The notes: generated by a model from the letters alone, not told the origin. A DNA stretch of 12,346 nucleotides from Alphaproteobacteria bacterium (GCA_028869395.1 JAGWSE010000232.1:1-12346); one strand, 5' to 3'; shown: positions 1 to 7,235, counted from the stretch's first letter. Program-made: numbers and translations.

Positions 1-697
1 CGAAGGTGAGCTTCATGAAGCCGTCGACGGCGGGGTTCGGCGCCTTCTGGCCGAGCAGGGCGGCGGCCACATCGCGCGTGCGATGGTCGTAGAGGAGCTC
101 GGGGCGCAGCGCGCTGAGGTAGGTCTCGACGGCCGCGCGGCTCGTCGGGACCTCCGTCGCGCCCATCTTACGGGCGATGATCGCCGTCTCGGCGAAATAG
201 CGGTCCTGGTCGGCGGCGGGGAAGTGCGGGTCGCGGTAACGGAGGTAGGCGTCGAGAAAGCTCTTCACCTCGGCCACGTGCACCCAGGTGAGAAGCTCCG
301 GATCGTTGGCGGAGTAGGGCGTCCCGTCCGGCAGGCTCCCGTGCACGCGGTCGTGTATCCTGTGGACGTGGGCGATCAGGGCGAGGGCTTCGTCTGTCGA
401 GCCGTAGGTGGTGCCGGCGACGAAGCGGGCGGTGCCGCGCAGTCGGCCGGCCATGTCCTCGCGGAAGTTGGAGTGGTCCCATACGCCGGCGAGCGCGCGG
501 GGGTGCAGCATCTGGAGCAGCAGCGCCGCTTCGCCGCCGATCAGCATCGAGGTGAAGTCGCCGTGCACCCGCCACGAGGCCGAGTCCGGGCCGAAGAAGC
601 CGGCGTCCTTCGTGCTTTCCAGGAACGGCGTGTCGCCCTCGCGGCGGCCGACCAGCCGCAGAACCTGGGTCGTGATGACGGATCGGAGCGGGGACAT
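1..697 (-). CDS. MpaB-type oxygenase (DUF2236), 3' end cut by window edge
   Basis: The first 232 residues of a DUF2236 protein, the family of fungal MpaB and related to the haem-b rubber oxygenase Lcp; no stop is reached before the window edge. Seen: FGPDSASWRVHGD (35-47), LQMLHPRALAGVWDHS (61-76), TYGSTDEA (97-104) and NDPELLTWVHVAEVKSF (131-147), the His/Arg/Glu-rich blocks typical of the family. Family members are usually somewhat under 300 residues, so perhaps 50-70 are missing. There is no signal peptide, so it is probably cytoplasmic or membrane-associated. The ATG at 697 lies shortly before the first conserved block; no good Shine-Dalgarno is visible and the frame stays open upstream without a better start. 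It lies 103 bp downstream of the SRAP gene on the same strand, so the two may be co-transcribed. Family knowledge: these are haem-dependent oxygenases, but the substrates of most bacterial members are unknown. Confidence 0.85.
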   Translation of the reverse strand, partial: MSPLRSVITTQVLRLVGRREGDTPFLESTKDAGFFGPDSASWRVHGDFTSMLIGGEAALLLQMLHPRALAGVWDHSNFREDMAGRLRGTARFVAGTTYGSTDEALALIAHVHRIHDRVHGSLPDGTPYSANDPELLTWVHVAEVKSFLDAYLRYRDPHFPAADQDRYFAETAIIARKMGATEVPTSRAAVETYLSALRPELLYDHRTRDVAAALLGQKAPNPAVDGFMKLTF

Positions 698-800
698 GGG
701 ACCGACGCTGGAAGTAGGCCCGATCGGCCGCAGGCGCCAGCGGTGGGATGGGCGAGGAGCGGTTGGCCGTCAGCTGTTCATCGCCTCGAGGACCTGACCG

Positions 801-1370
801 TTAGCGGACCTTCTCCACCTGCAGGCTCCCCGGCGGCAGAGGGCCGATGGGCGGCTGGGCGTCGGCCGGGCCGAGCCAGGCGGCCCATTGGGACCTGGGC
901 AGGATGGCGACCTGGCGGTCGTGATAAGGGGCGACGTCGGAGCCCGGCTCGCAGGTCAGCATGGTGAAGCGGTCGTCGCGCACCAGGCCCGCGATGCAGA
1001 AGAGTTCGCCCGCGAAGAGGTCGGAGCCTTCGGTCGGCGTGAACAGCCACTTGGACTTCGGGTGCTTTGAGCCCGTGAACTCGTAGAAGCCGTCCGTCGG
1101 GATCAGGCAGCGGCCTACGGGGAAGCGGCGGCCTTCCGAGCGGAAGTTGATTACCGGCGGCCGGCCCGGCGGGACGAAGCCCCAGCGGAGCTGCTTCAAC
1201 TCCGCGCCTTCCGGCGAGCCCACGATGATCGGGGCGGGGTCCGTCGGGCGGATGGAGTCTCGCGGCTCGAGGTTCGGCGCGCCGCCCGACCAGTGCAGGG
1301 GCATGCGCAACTGACTGAACGCCTGGGCGATCTTGTCCAGCGACTGCCTGAAACGGTATTCGTTGCACAT
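801..1370 (-). CDS. SRAP-domain abasic-site DNA-protein crosslink protein (YedK/HMCES family)
   Basis: A complete 189-residue SOS-response-associated peptidase (SRAP) protein. Family members shield abasic sites in single-stranded DNA by forming a thiazolidine crosslink through the amino group and thiol of Cys2, exposed after removal of Met1. The key residues are visible: Cys2 (MCNEY), Asn75 (VINFRSEG), Glu97 (GFYEF) and His150 (PYHDRQVAIL), matching the Cys/Asn/Glu/His set of E. coli YedK. The usual FYEW is FYEF here, and the usual HDRMPVIL is HDRQVAIL. The ATG at 1370 is fixed because Cys2 must follow Met1. The Shine-Dalgarno is poor. I looked for an alphaproteobacterial LexA box (GTTC-N7-GTTC) just upstream and found none, so SOS control is not shown. 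The downstream neighbour on the same strand is the DUF2236 gene. Confidence 0.95.
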   Translation of the reverse strand: MCNEYRFRQSLDKIAQAFSQLRMPLHWSGGAPNLEPRDSIRPTDPAPIIVGSPEGAELKQLRWGFVPPGRPPVINFRSEGRRFPVGRCLIPTDGFYEFTGSKHPKSKWLFTPTEGSDLFAGELFCIAGLVRDDRFTMLTCEPGSDVAPYHDRQVAILPRSQWAAWLGPADAQPPIGPLPPGSLQVEKVR

Positions 1371-1526
1371 CGCCGCAGCACACTAGGCGCGCCGCTCGTC
1401 CACGCAACGGCTACGACGCCTGGATCGCTGGAACTTGGCTGGGGGCCTTGATGTGCGCGGAACGCGCAGGCGCACGTCTTGGGCGAGACCGCGTGGCGCC
1501 TCCGAGCCGATTTGCGCCAGTCCCTG

Positions 1527-1931
1527 TCAGCGCCGCACGAGCGTGAAGTCCTCCATCATCATCCAGGCGCCGCCGTGGGCCGCGTGTGTGTCGCCGGCGC
1601 CGGCCACTTTCAGGTCGCCGCGTGCGGAGGACTGGAAAGACACCGCGACCTTCGGGCGGTTTGGCTGCTCCTTCGAGGCGAAGCTGGCCGGCCCCGTGCG
1701 GGCGAGGACGAAGGTGTGGTCGCCGGGGAACTGGACGTCCTTGGGAAGGGTGACGACGAGCTGGTTCGGGTTCGCCCCCGGGCGGATGTCGAAGCGGTAG
1801 TGGAGGTCGCGCTCGATCCAGGCGCCGGAGATTGCGGCGGTGGGCGTCGGCGCAGGCGCGCCGAGGGCTGGGGCTGAAAGCGCCGCGAGCGCGACGGCCA
1901 AGGCTGCGGTCATTGGCAAGCGGTGCGTCAC
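1527..1931 (-). CDS. Small secreted protein, function unknown
   Basis: A 134-residue protein that I do not recognise. An alanine/leucine-rich Sec signal peptide occupies about residues 5-25 (THRLP, then a hydrophobic run ending in APALGA), so the mature protein of about 110 residues is probably periplasmic. The mature part looks beta-rich, with motifs such as RYRF-like HYRFDIRPG (44-52), QFPGDHTFVLARTGPASF (67-84) and a Met/Trp patch GAWMMMEDF (121-129); it has no cysteine. I chose the GTG at 1931 because GGAGG sits seven bases upstream; an ATG fifteen bases earlier would overlap that ribosome binding site. It stands 107 bp downstream of the acyl-CoA dehydrogenase on the same strand, with a hairpin between them, so it is probably transcribed separately. 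Confidence 0.72.
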   Translation of the reverse strand: MTHRLPMTAALAVALAALSAPALGAPAPTPTAAISGAWIERDLHYRFDIRPGANPNQLVVTLPKDVQFPGDHTFVLARTGPASFASKEQPNRPKVAVSFQSSARGDLKVAGAGDTHAAHGGAWMMMEDFTLVRR

Positions 1932-1958
1932 GCAATTTCCTCCCACGCGAAATCCGAA

Positions 1959-1981
1959 CGCGGGCGACCAGGCCGCCCGCG
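1959..1981. terminator. GC-rich hairpin, possible terminator after the acyl-CoA dehydrogenase
   Basis: A perfect 8-bp inverted repeat, CGCGGGCG with CGCCCGCG, separated by seven bases. It lies about 60 bases past the stop of the minus-strand dehydrogenase gene and just before the ribosome binding site of the next gene. No real U-tract follows on either strand, so it could equally be a leader stem of the secreted-protein mRNA. Confidence 0.4.
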
Positions 1982-2038
1982 CCGAGAGAGGGAAAGGCCG
2001 CGTTGGCGCGGCCGCAAGTTACATCCCGGTAAGGCCGT

Positions 2039-3274
2039 CTACATCAGCTCGCCGCCGGCCATCGCCGCCGTCGTGCCGTGCTCCTTGAAGGCCTTGATGA
2101 CGTTGCGGCCGACCGTCCAGCGGTGGACCTCGTCGGGGCCGTCGACGAGGCGCTGCGAGCGGATCTGGGTGTACCAGCGGGCGAGCGGGGTGTCCTGGCT
2201 GTAGCCCAGAGAGCCGTGCAGCTGGATCGCGGTGTCGACCACATGGTGGACCATGTTGGCCAGGTAGACCTTGGCCATGTGGTTCTCCTGACGCAAATCC
2301 AGACCCTTCTCCGCCTTGTAGGCGATGTGCATCAGCATGAGGCGGCCGATGTAGAGCTGGGTCGCGCACTCGGCGAGCATGAACTGGACGACCTGGCGGT
2401 CGGCCAGCGGCCGGCCGAAGGTCTCGCGGCCGATCACCCGCTCTGTGGCCATGTCGAGGGCGCGCTGGGCCATGGCGACGTTGTGCATGCCGTGGCGCAG
2501 GCGGCCGTAGGCGAGGCGATGCTGGCCCATGTTGAAGCCGTTGCCTTCGCCGCCGAGAAGGTTCTCGGCCGGGACCACAAGATCCTTGATCTCGATCTCG
2601 GCGTGGCCGCCGCCCAGGATGTGGCTGAGCGGGCCCTCGATGGCCATCGTCGGGATGTTGCGCTTGATGTTGTAGCCGGGGTTCGGCAGCTCGACGATGA
2701 AGGTCGAGTAGCGCTGGTGGCGCGGCGCATCCGGGTCGGTCATGGCCATGACCAGGGCCATGTCGGCGTTGGTGGCGGCCGAGGAGAACCACTTCTCGCC
2801 ATTGAGGATGTAGTTCTCGTTGCCCTGCTTCTCGGCGCGGGTCTGCATGCCGGTGGCGTCGGAACCGGCGGCCCGCTCGGTCATGGAATAGCAGACGCGC
2901 TTCTCGCCATTCAGCAGCGGCTTGAGGAACTTCTCCTTCTGATAGTCGGTCCCGTGCGCCAGGATCGTCATCATGGTGGCGTCGTCGGGGCCCTGGGTGT
3001 TCATGGAGAGCGCGCCCAGGTAGCTCTCGCCGAGCTCCATCTGGACCAGCGCGTTGGCGAGCGGGCCCAGGCCCATGCCGCCGTATTCTTCCGGTATGAA
3101 CGGGCACCACAGGCCCTGGGCGCGGGCCTTGGTCCGCAGTTCCTGAAGGACGGTTTCGAAGCTTTCCTTGTCGGTCACGCGCTTCTCGGCGGGGATGCAC
3201 TCGTCATGCACCCACTTGCGCACGCGCGCCTGGACTTCCCGGGCTTCTTCCGGGACTTCGAAGTCGATGGCCAT
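2039..3274 (-). CDS. Acyl-CoA dehydrogenase family protein (FAD)
   Basis: A 411-residue flavoprotein of the acyl-CoA dehydrogenase family; members oxidise acyl-CoA thioesters at the alpha-beta bond and pass electrons to ETF. Seen: N-terminal helical domain (1-125), the middle beta-domain flavin/substrate motif YSMTERAAGSD (129-139) followed by NGEKWFSSAA (158-167), and the C-terminal helical domain with QLHGSLGYSQDTPLARWY (351-368). Where short- and medium-chain enzymes carry their catalytic Glu (YEGTSE), this one has VDGPDEVHR, with Asp378. To my knowledge that pattern resembles the ACAD10/11-like branch, so the exact substrate is open. Start: ATG at 3274, preceded by AGGGAGG seven bases upstream; the frame is open for 73 more codons, but that stretch is Ser/Ala/Arg-rich and runs into the sigma gene. 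It lies 91 bp downstream of the sigma factor gene, same strand, possibly one operon. Confidence 0.93.
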   Translation of the reverse strand: MAIDFEVPEEAREVQARVRKWVHDECIPAEKRVTDKESFETVLQELRTKARAQGLWCPFIPEEYGGMGLGPLANALVQMELGESYLGALSMNTQGPDDATMMTILAHGTDYQKEKFLKPLLNGEKRVCYSMTERAAGSDATGMQTRAEKQGNENYILNGEKWFSSAATNADMALVMAMTDPDAPRHQRYSTFIVELPNPGYNIKRNIPTMAIEGPLSHILGGGHAEIEIKDLVVPAENLLGGEGNGFNMGQHRLAYGRLRHGMHNVAMAQRALDMATERVIGRETFGRPLADRQVVQFMLAECATQLYIGRLMLMHIAYKAEKGLDLRQENHMAKVYLANMVHHVVDTAIQLHGSLGYSQDTPLARWYTQIRSQRLVDGPDEVHRWTVGRNVIKAFKEHGTTAAMAGGELM

Positions 3275-3365
3275 CGGCGGCCTCCCTTTCCTTGGATGTT
3301 CGTTGGCGAACACCCTGGGCCGGCGGACCGGCGTCAGGCAAGAGGCGCTGGGCGGTGGGGCCCGA

Positions 3366-3959
3366 TCAGGCCGCGGCCTCGACCGCGCCGCGGGTGCGGA
3401 TGCGGTCGAAGTCGAAGATGAGGCTGTCGAGGGCGCCAGCGCCCTTTTTCGCCCCGAGGCGGCGGCCGTCATAGAGGATCGCCTGCAGTTCATCGCGGGC
3501 GCGGCGCACGCGGCTTTTCACCGTGCCGACCGGGCAGCCCATGATGTTGGCCACCTCCTCGTAAGAGAGACCGCCCGCGCCCACCAAGATGAGCGCCTCG
3601 CGCTGGAAGTCCGGCAGCATGGCGAGCGCCCGGCGGACGTCTTCCAGGTCGACGTTGGCGGCAGGGTCGTCCGGCGCCACCAGGGTGCGCTCGATGATCT
3701 CGGCGTCGTATTCGGCGCGCCACTTGCGGCGGCGCTGGCCTGAGTAGAAGCGGTTTCGCAGGATGGTCGAGAGCCAAGCCCGCAGGTTGGTGCCCGCGTG
3801 GAACTGATCGCGACAGCGCCAGGCCTGGAGCACGGTTTCCTGAGCCAGGTCCTCCGCCTGCTCGATGTCGCCGGTGAGGGTGCGGCCAAAGGCGCGCATG
3901 AAGGGGACCGCGGCGAGAAGCTCTTCCTCGAAACGATCGGCAGGCAAATGATCGGCCAT
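3366..3959 (-). CDS. ECF RNA polymerase sigma factor (EcfG/RpoE-like)
   Basis: A 197-residue sigma-70 family factor with only regions 2 and 4, the ECF layout. Region 2 spans about 14-80, with DLAQETVLQAWRCRDQF (37-53) and NLRAWLSTILRNRF (58-71). Region 4 spans about 107-160, with LPDFQREALIL (115-125) and the helix-turn-helix LSYEEVANIMGCPVGTVKSR (131-150). The tail from 163 (RRLGAKKG...FDFDRIRTRG) is about 35 residues longer than a minimal ECF factor. The ATG at 3959 is preceded by GGAGGGAGG seven bases upstream. No NepR-like anti-sigma or PhyR gene lies beside it, so I infer a paralogue rather than the main EcfG locus. In C. crescentus the SigT (EcfG) regulon includes the sigma gene sigU, which this could correspond to; a sequence comparison would decide. 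The promoter at 3985-4009 supports EcfG control. Confidence 0.93.
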   Translation of the reverse strand: MADHLPADRFEEELLAAVPFMRAFGRTLTGDIEQAEDLAQETVLQAWRCRDQFHAGTNLRAWLSTILRNRFYSGQRRRKWRAEYDAEIIERTLVAPDDPAANVDLEDVRRALAMLPDFQREALILVGAGGLSYEEVANIMGCPVGTVKSRVRRARDELQAILYDGRRLGAKKGAGALDSLIFDFDRIRTRGAVEAAA

Positions 3960-3984
3960 TACGCGCCCTCCCTCCGGCGCCTAA

Positions 3985-4009
3985 AACGGCTACGGCGAAG
4001 CTTGGTTCC
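3985..4009 (-). promoter_or_regulatory. EcfG/SigT-type promoter of the ECF sigma gene
   Basis: On the minus strand GGAAC (4009 to 4005) is followed after exactly 16 bases by CGTT (3988 to 3985). This matches the general-stress sigma consensus of alphaproteobacteria, GGAAC-N16/17-CGTT. The -10 element lies about 25 bases before the ATG at 3959, leaving a short leader that contains GGAGGGAGG. Among the other GGAAC motifs I checked by eye, in intergenic regions and several coding ones, none had CGTT at this spacing. Confidence 0.7.
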
Positions 4010-4165
4010 GGCCCGGCTGCGATTTCTGAAGGCTCCGACCCTGGCTGCCTGAAAGTTGCTAATTTGTACTCTGCGCCCGGGCGTGTTTCCGCCAGGATTT
4101 CGTCATCGTCGCATTTTGCGCCCCGGCGTGATCAGGCCTTGGCGAAGAGACCTCCCGCAGGGTAG

Positions 4166-4179
4166 CTTACAGATGTAAG
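4166..4179. promoter_or_regulatory. Palindrome, candidate operator before the membrane-protein gene
   Basis: CTTACA-GA-TGTAAG has perfect 6-bp arms and a 2-base centre, in a relatively AT-rich spot 20 bases before the ATG at 4200. TTACA/TGTAA dyads are typical of operators for TetR-like and similar dimeric repressors. The position would overlap a promoter or leader. No regulator gene is adjacent, so the binding protein is unknown. Confidence 0.35.
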
Positions 4180-4199
4180 TTTGTAGCGTGGAGCGTGCG

Positions 4200-4691
4200 A
4201 TGTCGAACGAGCGGGAATCCCTGGACTATGGCGGACGGGCGAAGCGCCGGCGCACGCCGCGCTGGCTGGCGCCGACGCTCGCGGTTGCGGCGGCTGTGGT
4301 CGTCACCGGGGCGATCTGGGGACCGAGCCTGCTGATCCACCGGCGGCAGGCCATCGCCACGGCCCACGCCTGGGCCCTGAAGGGACCGCCCTGCCAGGCG
4401 CTGACGCCCGCGACCTACGGCAAGCAGTGGTTCAAGGCGACCAAGGCATTCCAGTGGGATGGGGCGACGTTTGCGCGGGGCGCGGGCGACGCCAGCTGCC
4501 AGGAGGTCAGGAACGACGGGGGCGCCGGCCTGGGCGAACATCCAGTCTGCCAGTTCACGAGCCCGCAGGTGATCGCGGTCACGACCGGAAAGGGCCTCTT
4601 CTACTTCACGCCCGGGATCGGCAAGCCGGCGACCGTCACCGTGGAGGATGGCATGCCGAGTTGCGTGGCGGCGGGCGACTTCAGGCTCTAG
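4200..4691 (+). CDS. Single-pass membrane protein with a four-cysteine periplasmic domain, function unknown
   Basis: A 163-residue protein that I do not recognise. A basic N-terminus (RAKRRRTPRW, 13-22) is followed by one hydrophobic segment at about 23-46, so by the positive-inside rule the C-terminal domain of about 115 residues faces the periplasm. That domain has four cysteines (65, 100, 117, 155), enough for two disulfides, in contexts such as GPPCQALTPATYG, DASCQEV, HPVCQF and MPSCVAAG. I chose the ATG at 4200 because GGAG lies seven bases upstream; a GTG at 4188 in the same frame would cover that site. It is convergent with the carboxylesterase gene, 68 bp away, and preceded by the palindrome at 4166-4179. 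Confidence 0.75.
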   Translation: MSNERESLDYGGRAKRRRTPRWLAPTLAVAAAVVVTGAIWGPSLLIHRRQAIATAHAWALKGPPCQALTPATYGKQWFKATKAFQWDGATFARGAGDASCQEVRNDGGAGLGEHPVCQFTSPQVIAVTTGKGLFYFTPGIGKPATVTVEDGMPSCVAAGDFRL

Positions 4692-4759
4692 CTCCATCCG
4701 GGCTCATGGCGCAGGACGGGCCGAGCCAAGGCCGGGCAGGAGGTTTGCGGGCGCAGCCC

Positions 4760-6328
4760 CTACCGTACCGCGCGGTCTGCCAAATTCTGCAGCAGATCGA
4801 GGCTCGTCCTGTGGAAGCCGGGCCGGGCGTGGACTCCATCCTCACCGAACTGGAGCACCACGTCGCCGGGCTCGGCCGGCCGCCACAGGACGCCGCCGGC
4901 GCTATCCGGGTTGGAGCTCTTGGCGAAGGCGACCCAGTAGGCGGTCATGGCGTCGGCGATCTTGTGGTCCTGCGGCGTGGCGGCTGGGAAGGTCCTTCCG
5001 CCGAAAGTCACTGGGTGATCGATCAGGTTGTTGAAGACGTAGATGATCTCGCTGCCATGGCCGGCGCCAGGGAACTCGGCGCGCTCCGCTTCGGGCACGT
5101 AGGAAAAGTAGTAGGTCCAGGCCTTGTCGCCGTGCGCGGCGTGCAGACGGGCGAGGTAGCGATCGGGCTCGATCACCGTGCTCTCGGTCGTGGCGTCCAT
5201 TGCGACGGTGGCGGGATCGGAGGCGCCGTAGGCGGCGGCCAGCGCCGAGCGCTCCGAGCCTGCGCGGACGAGCACCGCCTCGGGATGCCTGCGGGCTTCC
5301 GGGAAAAGCGAAGCCTCCCAGCTGTTGCCGCCGGCGATGTAGGGGACCGACGCCTCCTTGCCCTGGGCCCACGCCTCGGGCGGCGGCTCGGGGATCAGCA
5401 CGCCGTCCACCATGGGCGAGGGAATGGCTGGATCGGCAAGCCCGCTCACCGGGGCTGCGAGTTGCTGGACGGTGAGCGCGCGGAGCGCCTTGGCGGCGGC
5501 GGGTCCCGTTCCGGTGACGCCTACGGAGGCGGCGAAGCGCTCGCCCACCGCCTCGCCGGTGCGCGGAGCCTCGCCGCGGATGGGGATGCCGCCGTCGCGG
5601 CCGAAGCCGGATTCGGAGATCGCCTTCTGGAAGAGTCCGCGCGCGTCCGGCGCGGTCATCAACCAGTTGACCAGGATGCCGCCGGCGCTCTCGCCAAAGA
5701 TGGTGACATTGCGGGGATCGCCGCCGAAGGCGGCGATGTTCGCCTTGACCCATTTCAGGGCGGCGATGTTGTCCATGATGCCGTAGTCGCCGAGCGGTCC
5801 CTTTGGGTTCTCCGCGGTGAGCGCCGGATGGGCGAAGAATCCGAGGCGCCCGAGGCGATAGTTGAGCGTGACCAGCACCACGCCGCGCTCGGCGAAATGG
5901 GTCCCGTCATAGAAGGGACTGCCGCCGGTCCCGAAGATGAAGGCGCCGCCGTGGATCCAGACCATGACGGGAAGCTTCTCGCCGGGCCGGAAGGAGGCCG
6001 GGGTCCAGACGTTCAGATACAGGCAGTCCTCGGACTGGTGGGCCGTTCCGCCGGAGCGGGCGATACCCATCTGGATGCAGGCGGGTCCGTAGGCGGTCGC
6101 CTCGCGCACCCCGCTCCAGTGGGCGGCCGGGGCGGGCGGGCGCCAGCGCAGGTCGCCGACCGGAGGCGCGGCGAAGGGTACGCCCTTGAAACTGGTGACC
6201 GCGCCGGCGGTGGCGCCGCGCAGCATCCCTTCCGCGACGCGCACCGTTTCGGAGGCGTGAGCAGGCGCGCCGAGCGCAACGATCGAGAGCGCGGCCGCGG
6301 CCGCGGCGAGAGCGCGTGCAAACGCCAT
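4760..6328 (-). CDS. Secreted type-B carboxylesterase (alpha/beta hydrolase)
   Basis: A 522-residue carboxylesterase/lipase of the type-B (PnbA, cholinesterase-like) family; members hydrolyse carboxylic esters with a Ser-Glu-His triad. Seen: a signal peptide of about 25 residues ending in APAHA; the entry motif FKGVPFAAPPVGDLRWRPP (47-65); the EDCLYLNVW signature (100-108), with Cys84-Cys102 as the usual disulfide; the oxyanion loop HGGAF (126-130); the nucleophile Ser214 in GESAGG; Glu338 in GGNSWEASLF; and His424 in GAGHGSEI. Length is normal for the family. The ATG at 6328 follows GGGGAGG by eight bases. It is monocistronic as far as the window shows, with convergent and divergent neighbours. 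Substrate cannot be read from sequence; a periplasmic or extracellular ester is inferred. Confidence 0.95.
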   Translation of the reverse strand: MAFARALAAAAAALSIVALGAPAHASETVRVAEGMLRGATAGAVTSFKGVPFAAPPVGDLRWRPPAPAAHWSGVREATAYGPACIQMGIARSGGTAHQSEDCLYLNVWTPASFRPGEKLPVMVWIHGGAFIFGTGGSPFYDGTHFAERGVVLVTLNYRLGRLGFFAHPALTAENPKGPLGDYGIMDNIAALKWVKANIAAFGGDPRNVTIFGESAGGILVNWLMTAPDARGLFQKAISESGFGRDGGIPIRGEAPRTGEAVGERFAASVGVTGTGPAAAKALRALTVQQLAAPVSGLADPAIPSPMVDGVLIPEPPPEAWAQGKEASVPYIAGGNSWEASLFPEARRHPEAVLVRAGSERSALAAAYGASDPATVAMDATTESTVIEPDRYLARLHAAHGDKAWTYYFSYVPEAERAEFPGAGHGSEIIYVFNNLIDHPVTFGGRTFPAATPQDHKIADAMTAYWVAFAKSSNPDSAGGVLWRPAEPGDVVLQFGEDGVHARPGFHRTSLDLLQNLADRAVR

Positions 6329-6452
6329 GAGATGAGCCTCCCCTGAACGCCGGTCGGTCCCTGGCGTCGGGGGAATTGAGACGCCGCGGGCGACGCAAGG
6401 TCAAGACAGGGGCGAAGGGACCCGGGCCACATTCCGGACATGCGAGGGCCGC

Positions 6453-6474
6453 GGTTGACGGCTAAGGTTGACGG
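6453..6474. repeat. Direct repeat GGTTGACGG x2 before the EF-hand gene
   Basis: GGTTGACGG occurs twice (6453-6461 and 6466-6474), separated by CTAA, a 13-base period. It lies 24 bases before the EF-hand start in the divergent region shared with the esterase gene. Each copy contains TTGAC, a -35-like string, but no matching -10 element follows at normal spacing. Tandem half-sites for an activator or repressor are possible. Confidence 0.35.
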
Positions 6475-6497
6475 AGTGTCCCGGGGGAGGGTTCGTG

Positions 6498-7190
6498 ATG
6501 CGTCGCGCGTGGGCGGTCGTGGTGCTGGCGGCGTTTGGGATCGCCATGCCGGCGGCGGCGCAGACGAAGTGGCCCAGCGGGTCCTACAACCTCTTCATCA
6601 GCCCCTGCGGCGAGCCTTTCCGGGCCGATGCGGCCAAGCCCTATCCCGTGGTGACGTGGTTCGCGCAAGCCGACACGAACCACGACGGAGCGATCGAGCG
6701 GGCGGAATTCCGGGCCGACGCGAAGCGATTCTTCGGCGTGCTGGACGCCGACCACAACGGGGTGATCTCGGACATCGAAGTCCAGCGGTACGAACACCAG
6801 ATCGCGCCCGAGATCCTGGATGGGCTGCGCGTCTCGGAGATCACCCGGCCGGGCGTGGTCCTGGCGCAGTTCGTCGACCCGAACTACGACCACATCCCGA
6901 CGGTTCGCGGCGACGACGCCTCCCGGGTGCCCGAAGGACAGCCGCCGCCGGTGGACCCGGCGGACATGCAAGGGGCGGCGCCCTTCAACCTCCTTGCCGA
7001 GCCGGAGCCGGTGACGAGTTCGGATACCGATTTCGACGGCCGGATCACGCTGGCGGAGTTCCTGGGGGCCGCTGACCGCCGGTTTGACGAACTGGACCGC
7101 AATCACGACGGCAAGCTGACGCTTTCGGAGTTGCCGCAGACCGTGCAGCAGAAGCTGGCCGAGGAGCGCCGGAGCCGTCACCGCGGCTAG
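6498..7190 (+). CDS. Secreted EF-hand calcium-binding protein, four loops
   Basis: A 230-residue protein with a signal peptide (MRRAWAVVVLAAFG..., cleavage near AAAQ at 19-22) and four canonical EF-hand loops: D59-E70 (DTNHDGAIERAE), D83-E94 (DADHNGVISDIE), D176-E187 (DTDFDGRITLAE) and D200-E211 (DRNHDGKLTLSE). Each has acidic or Asn ligands at 1, 3 and 5, Gly at 6 and Glu at 12, so all four should bind calcium. The loops form two pairs separated by a proline-rich linker of about 80 residues (VPEGQPPPVDP at 144-154). The C-terminus is basic (EERRSRHRG). Start: ATG at 6498 after GGGGGAGGG; the open frame upstream overlaps this site. Family knowledge gives calcium sensing or buffering, here in the periplasm or outside the cell; no partner is indicated by the neighbours. 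Confidence 0.9.
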   Translation: MRRAWAVVVLAAFGIAMPAAAQTKWPSGSYNLFISPCGEPFRADAAKPYPVVTWFAQADTNHDGAIERAEFRADAKRFFGVLDADHNGVISDIEVQRYEHQIAPEILDGLRVSEITRPGVVLAQFVDPNYDHIPTVRGDDASRVPEGQPPPVDPADMQGAAPFNLLAEPEPVTSSDTDFDGRITLAEFLGAADRRFDELDRNHDGKLTLSELPQTVQQKLAEERRSRHRG

Positions 7191-7208
7191 ATCAGGGCTG
7201 GAATCAAA

Positions 7209-7235
7209 CCCCCCGGCCAGGGGGCGGCCGGGGGG
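7209..7235. terminator. Very GC-rich hairpin, probable terminator
   Basis: A perfect 10-bp stem (CCCCCCGGCC at 7209-7218 with GGCCGGGGGG at 7226-7235) and a 7-base loop, starting 18 bases after the EF-hand stop. On the plus strand no U-tract follows; on the minus strand it is followed by TTTGATT, so it may also stop transcription arriving from the regulator side. Best read as a shared bidirectional stop. Confidence 0.55.

Noticed and set aside
1371..1440. LexA box in front of the SRAP gene
   Set aside because: A GTTC occurs upstream but no second GTTC follows at 7 bases; SOS control is not supported.
2078..3421. 447-residue open frame on the plus strand, opposite the acyl-CoA dehydrogenase
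   Set aside because: Leu/Val/Gly/His-rich antisense shadow of a well-identified gene; no start signal or conserved motif.
3275..3493. 73-codon N-terminal extension of the acyl-CoA dehydrogenase
   Set aside because: It overlaps the sigma factor gene, is Ser/Pro/Arg-rich, and the ATG at 3274 has a strong ribosome binding site and the expected family N-terminus.
4427..6346. 639-residue open frame on the plus strand, opposite the carboxylesterase
   Set aside because: It is Gly/Arg/Ala/Val-rich without motifs and overlaps the esterase gene, whose triad, oxyanion loop and signal peptide are all clear. It arises from high GC content.
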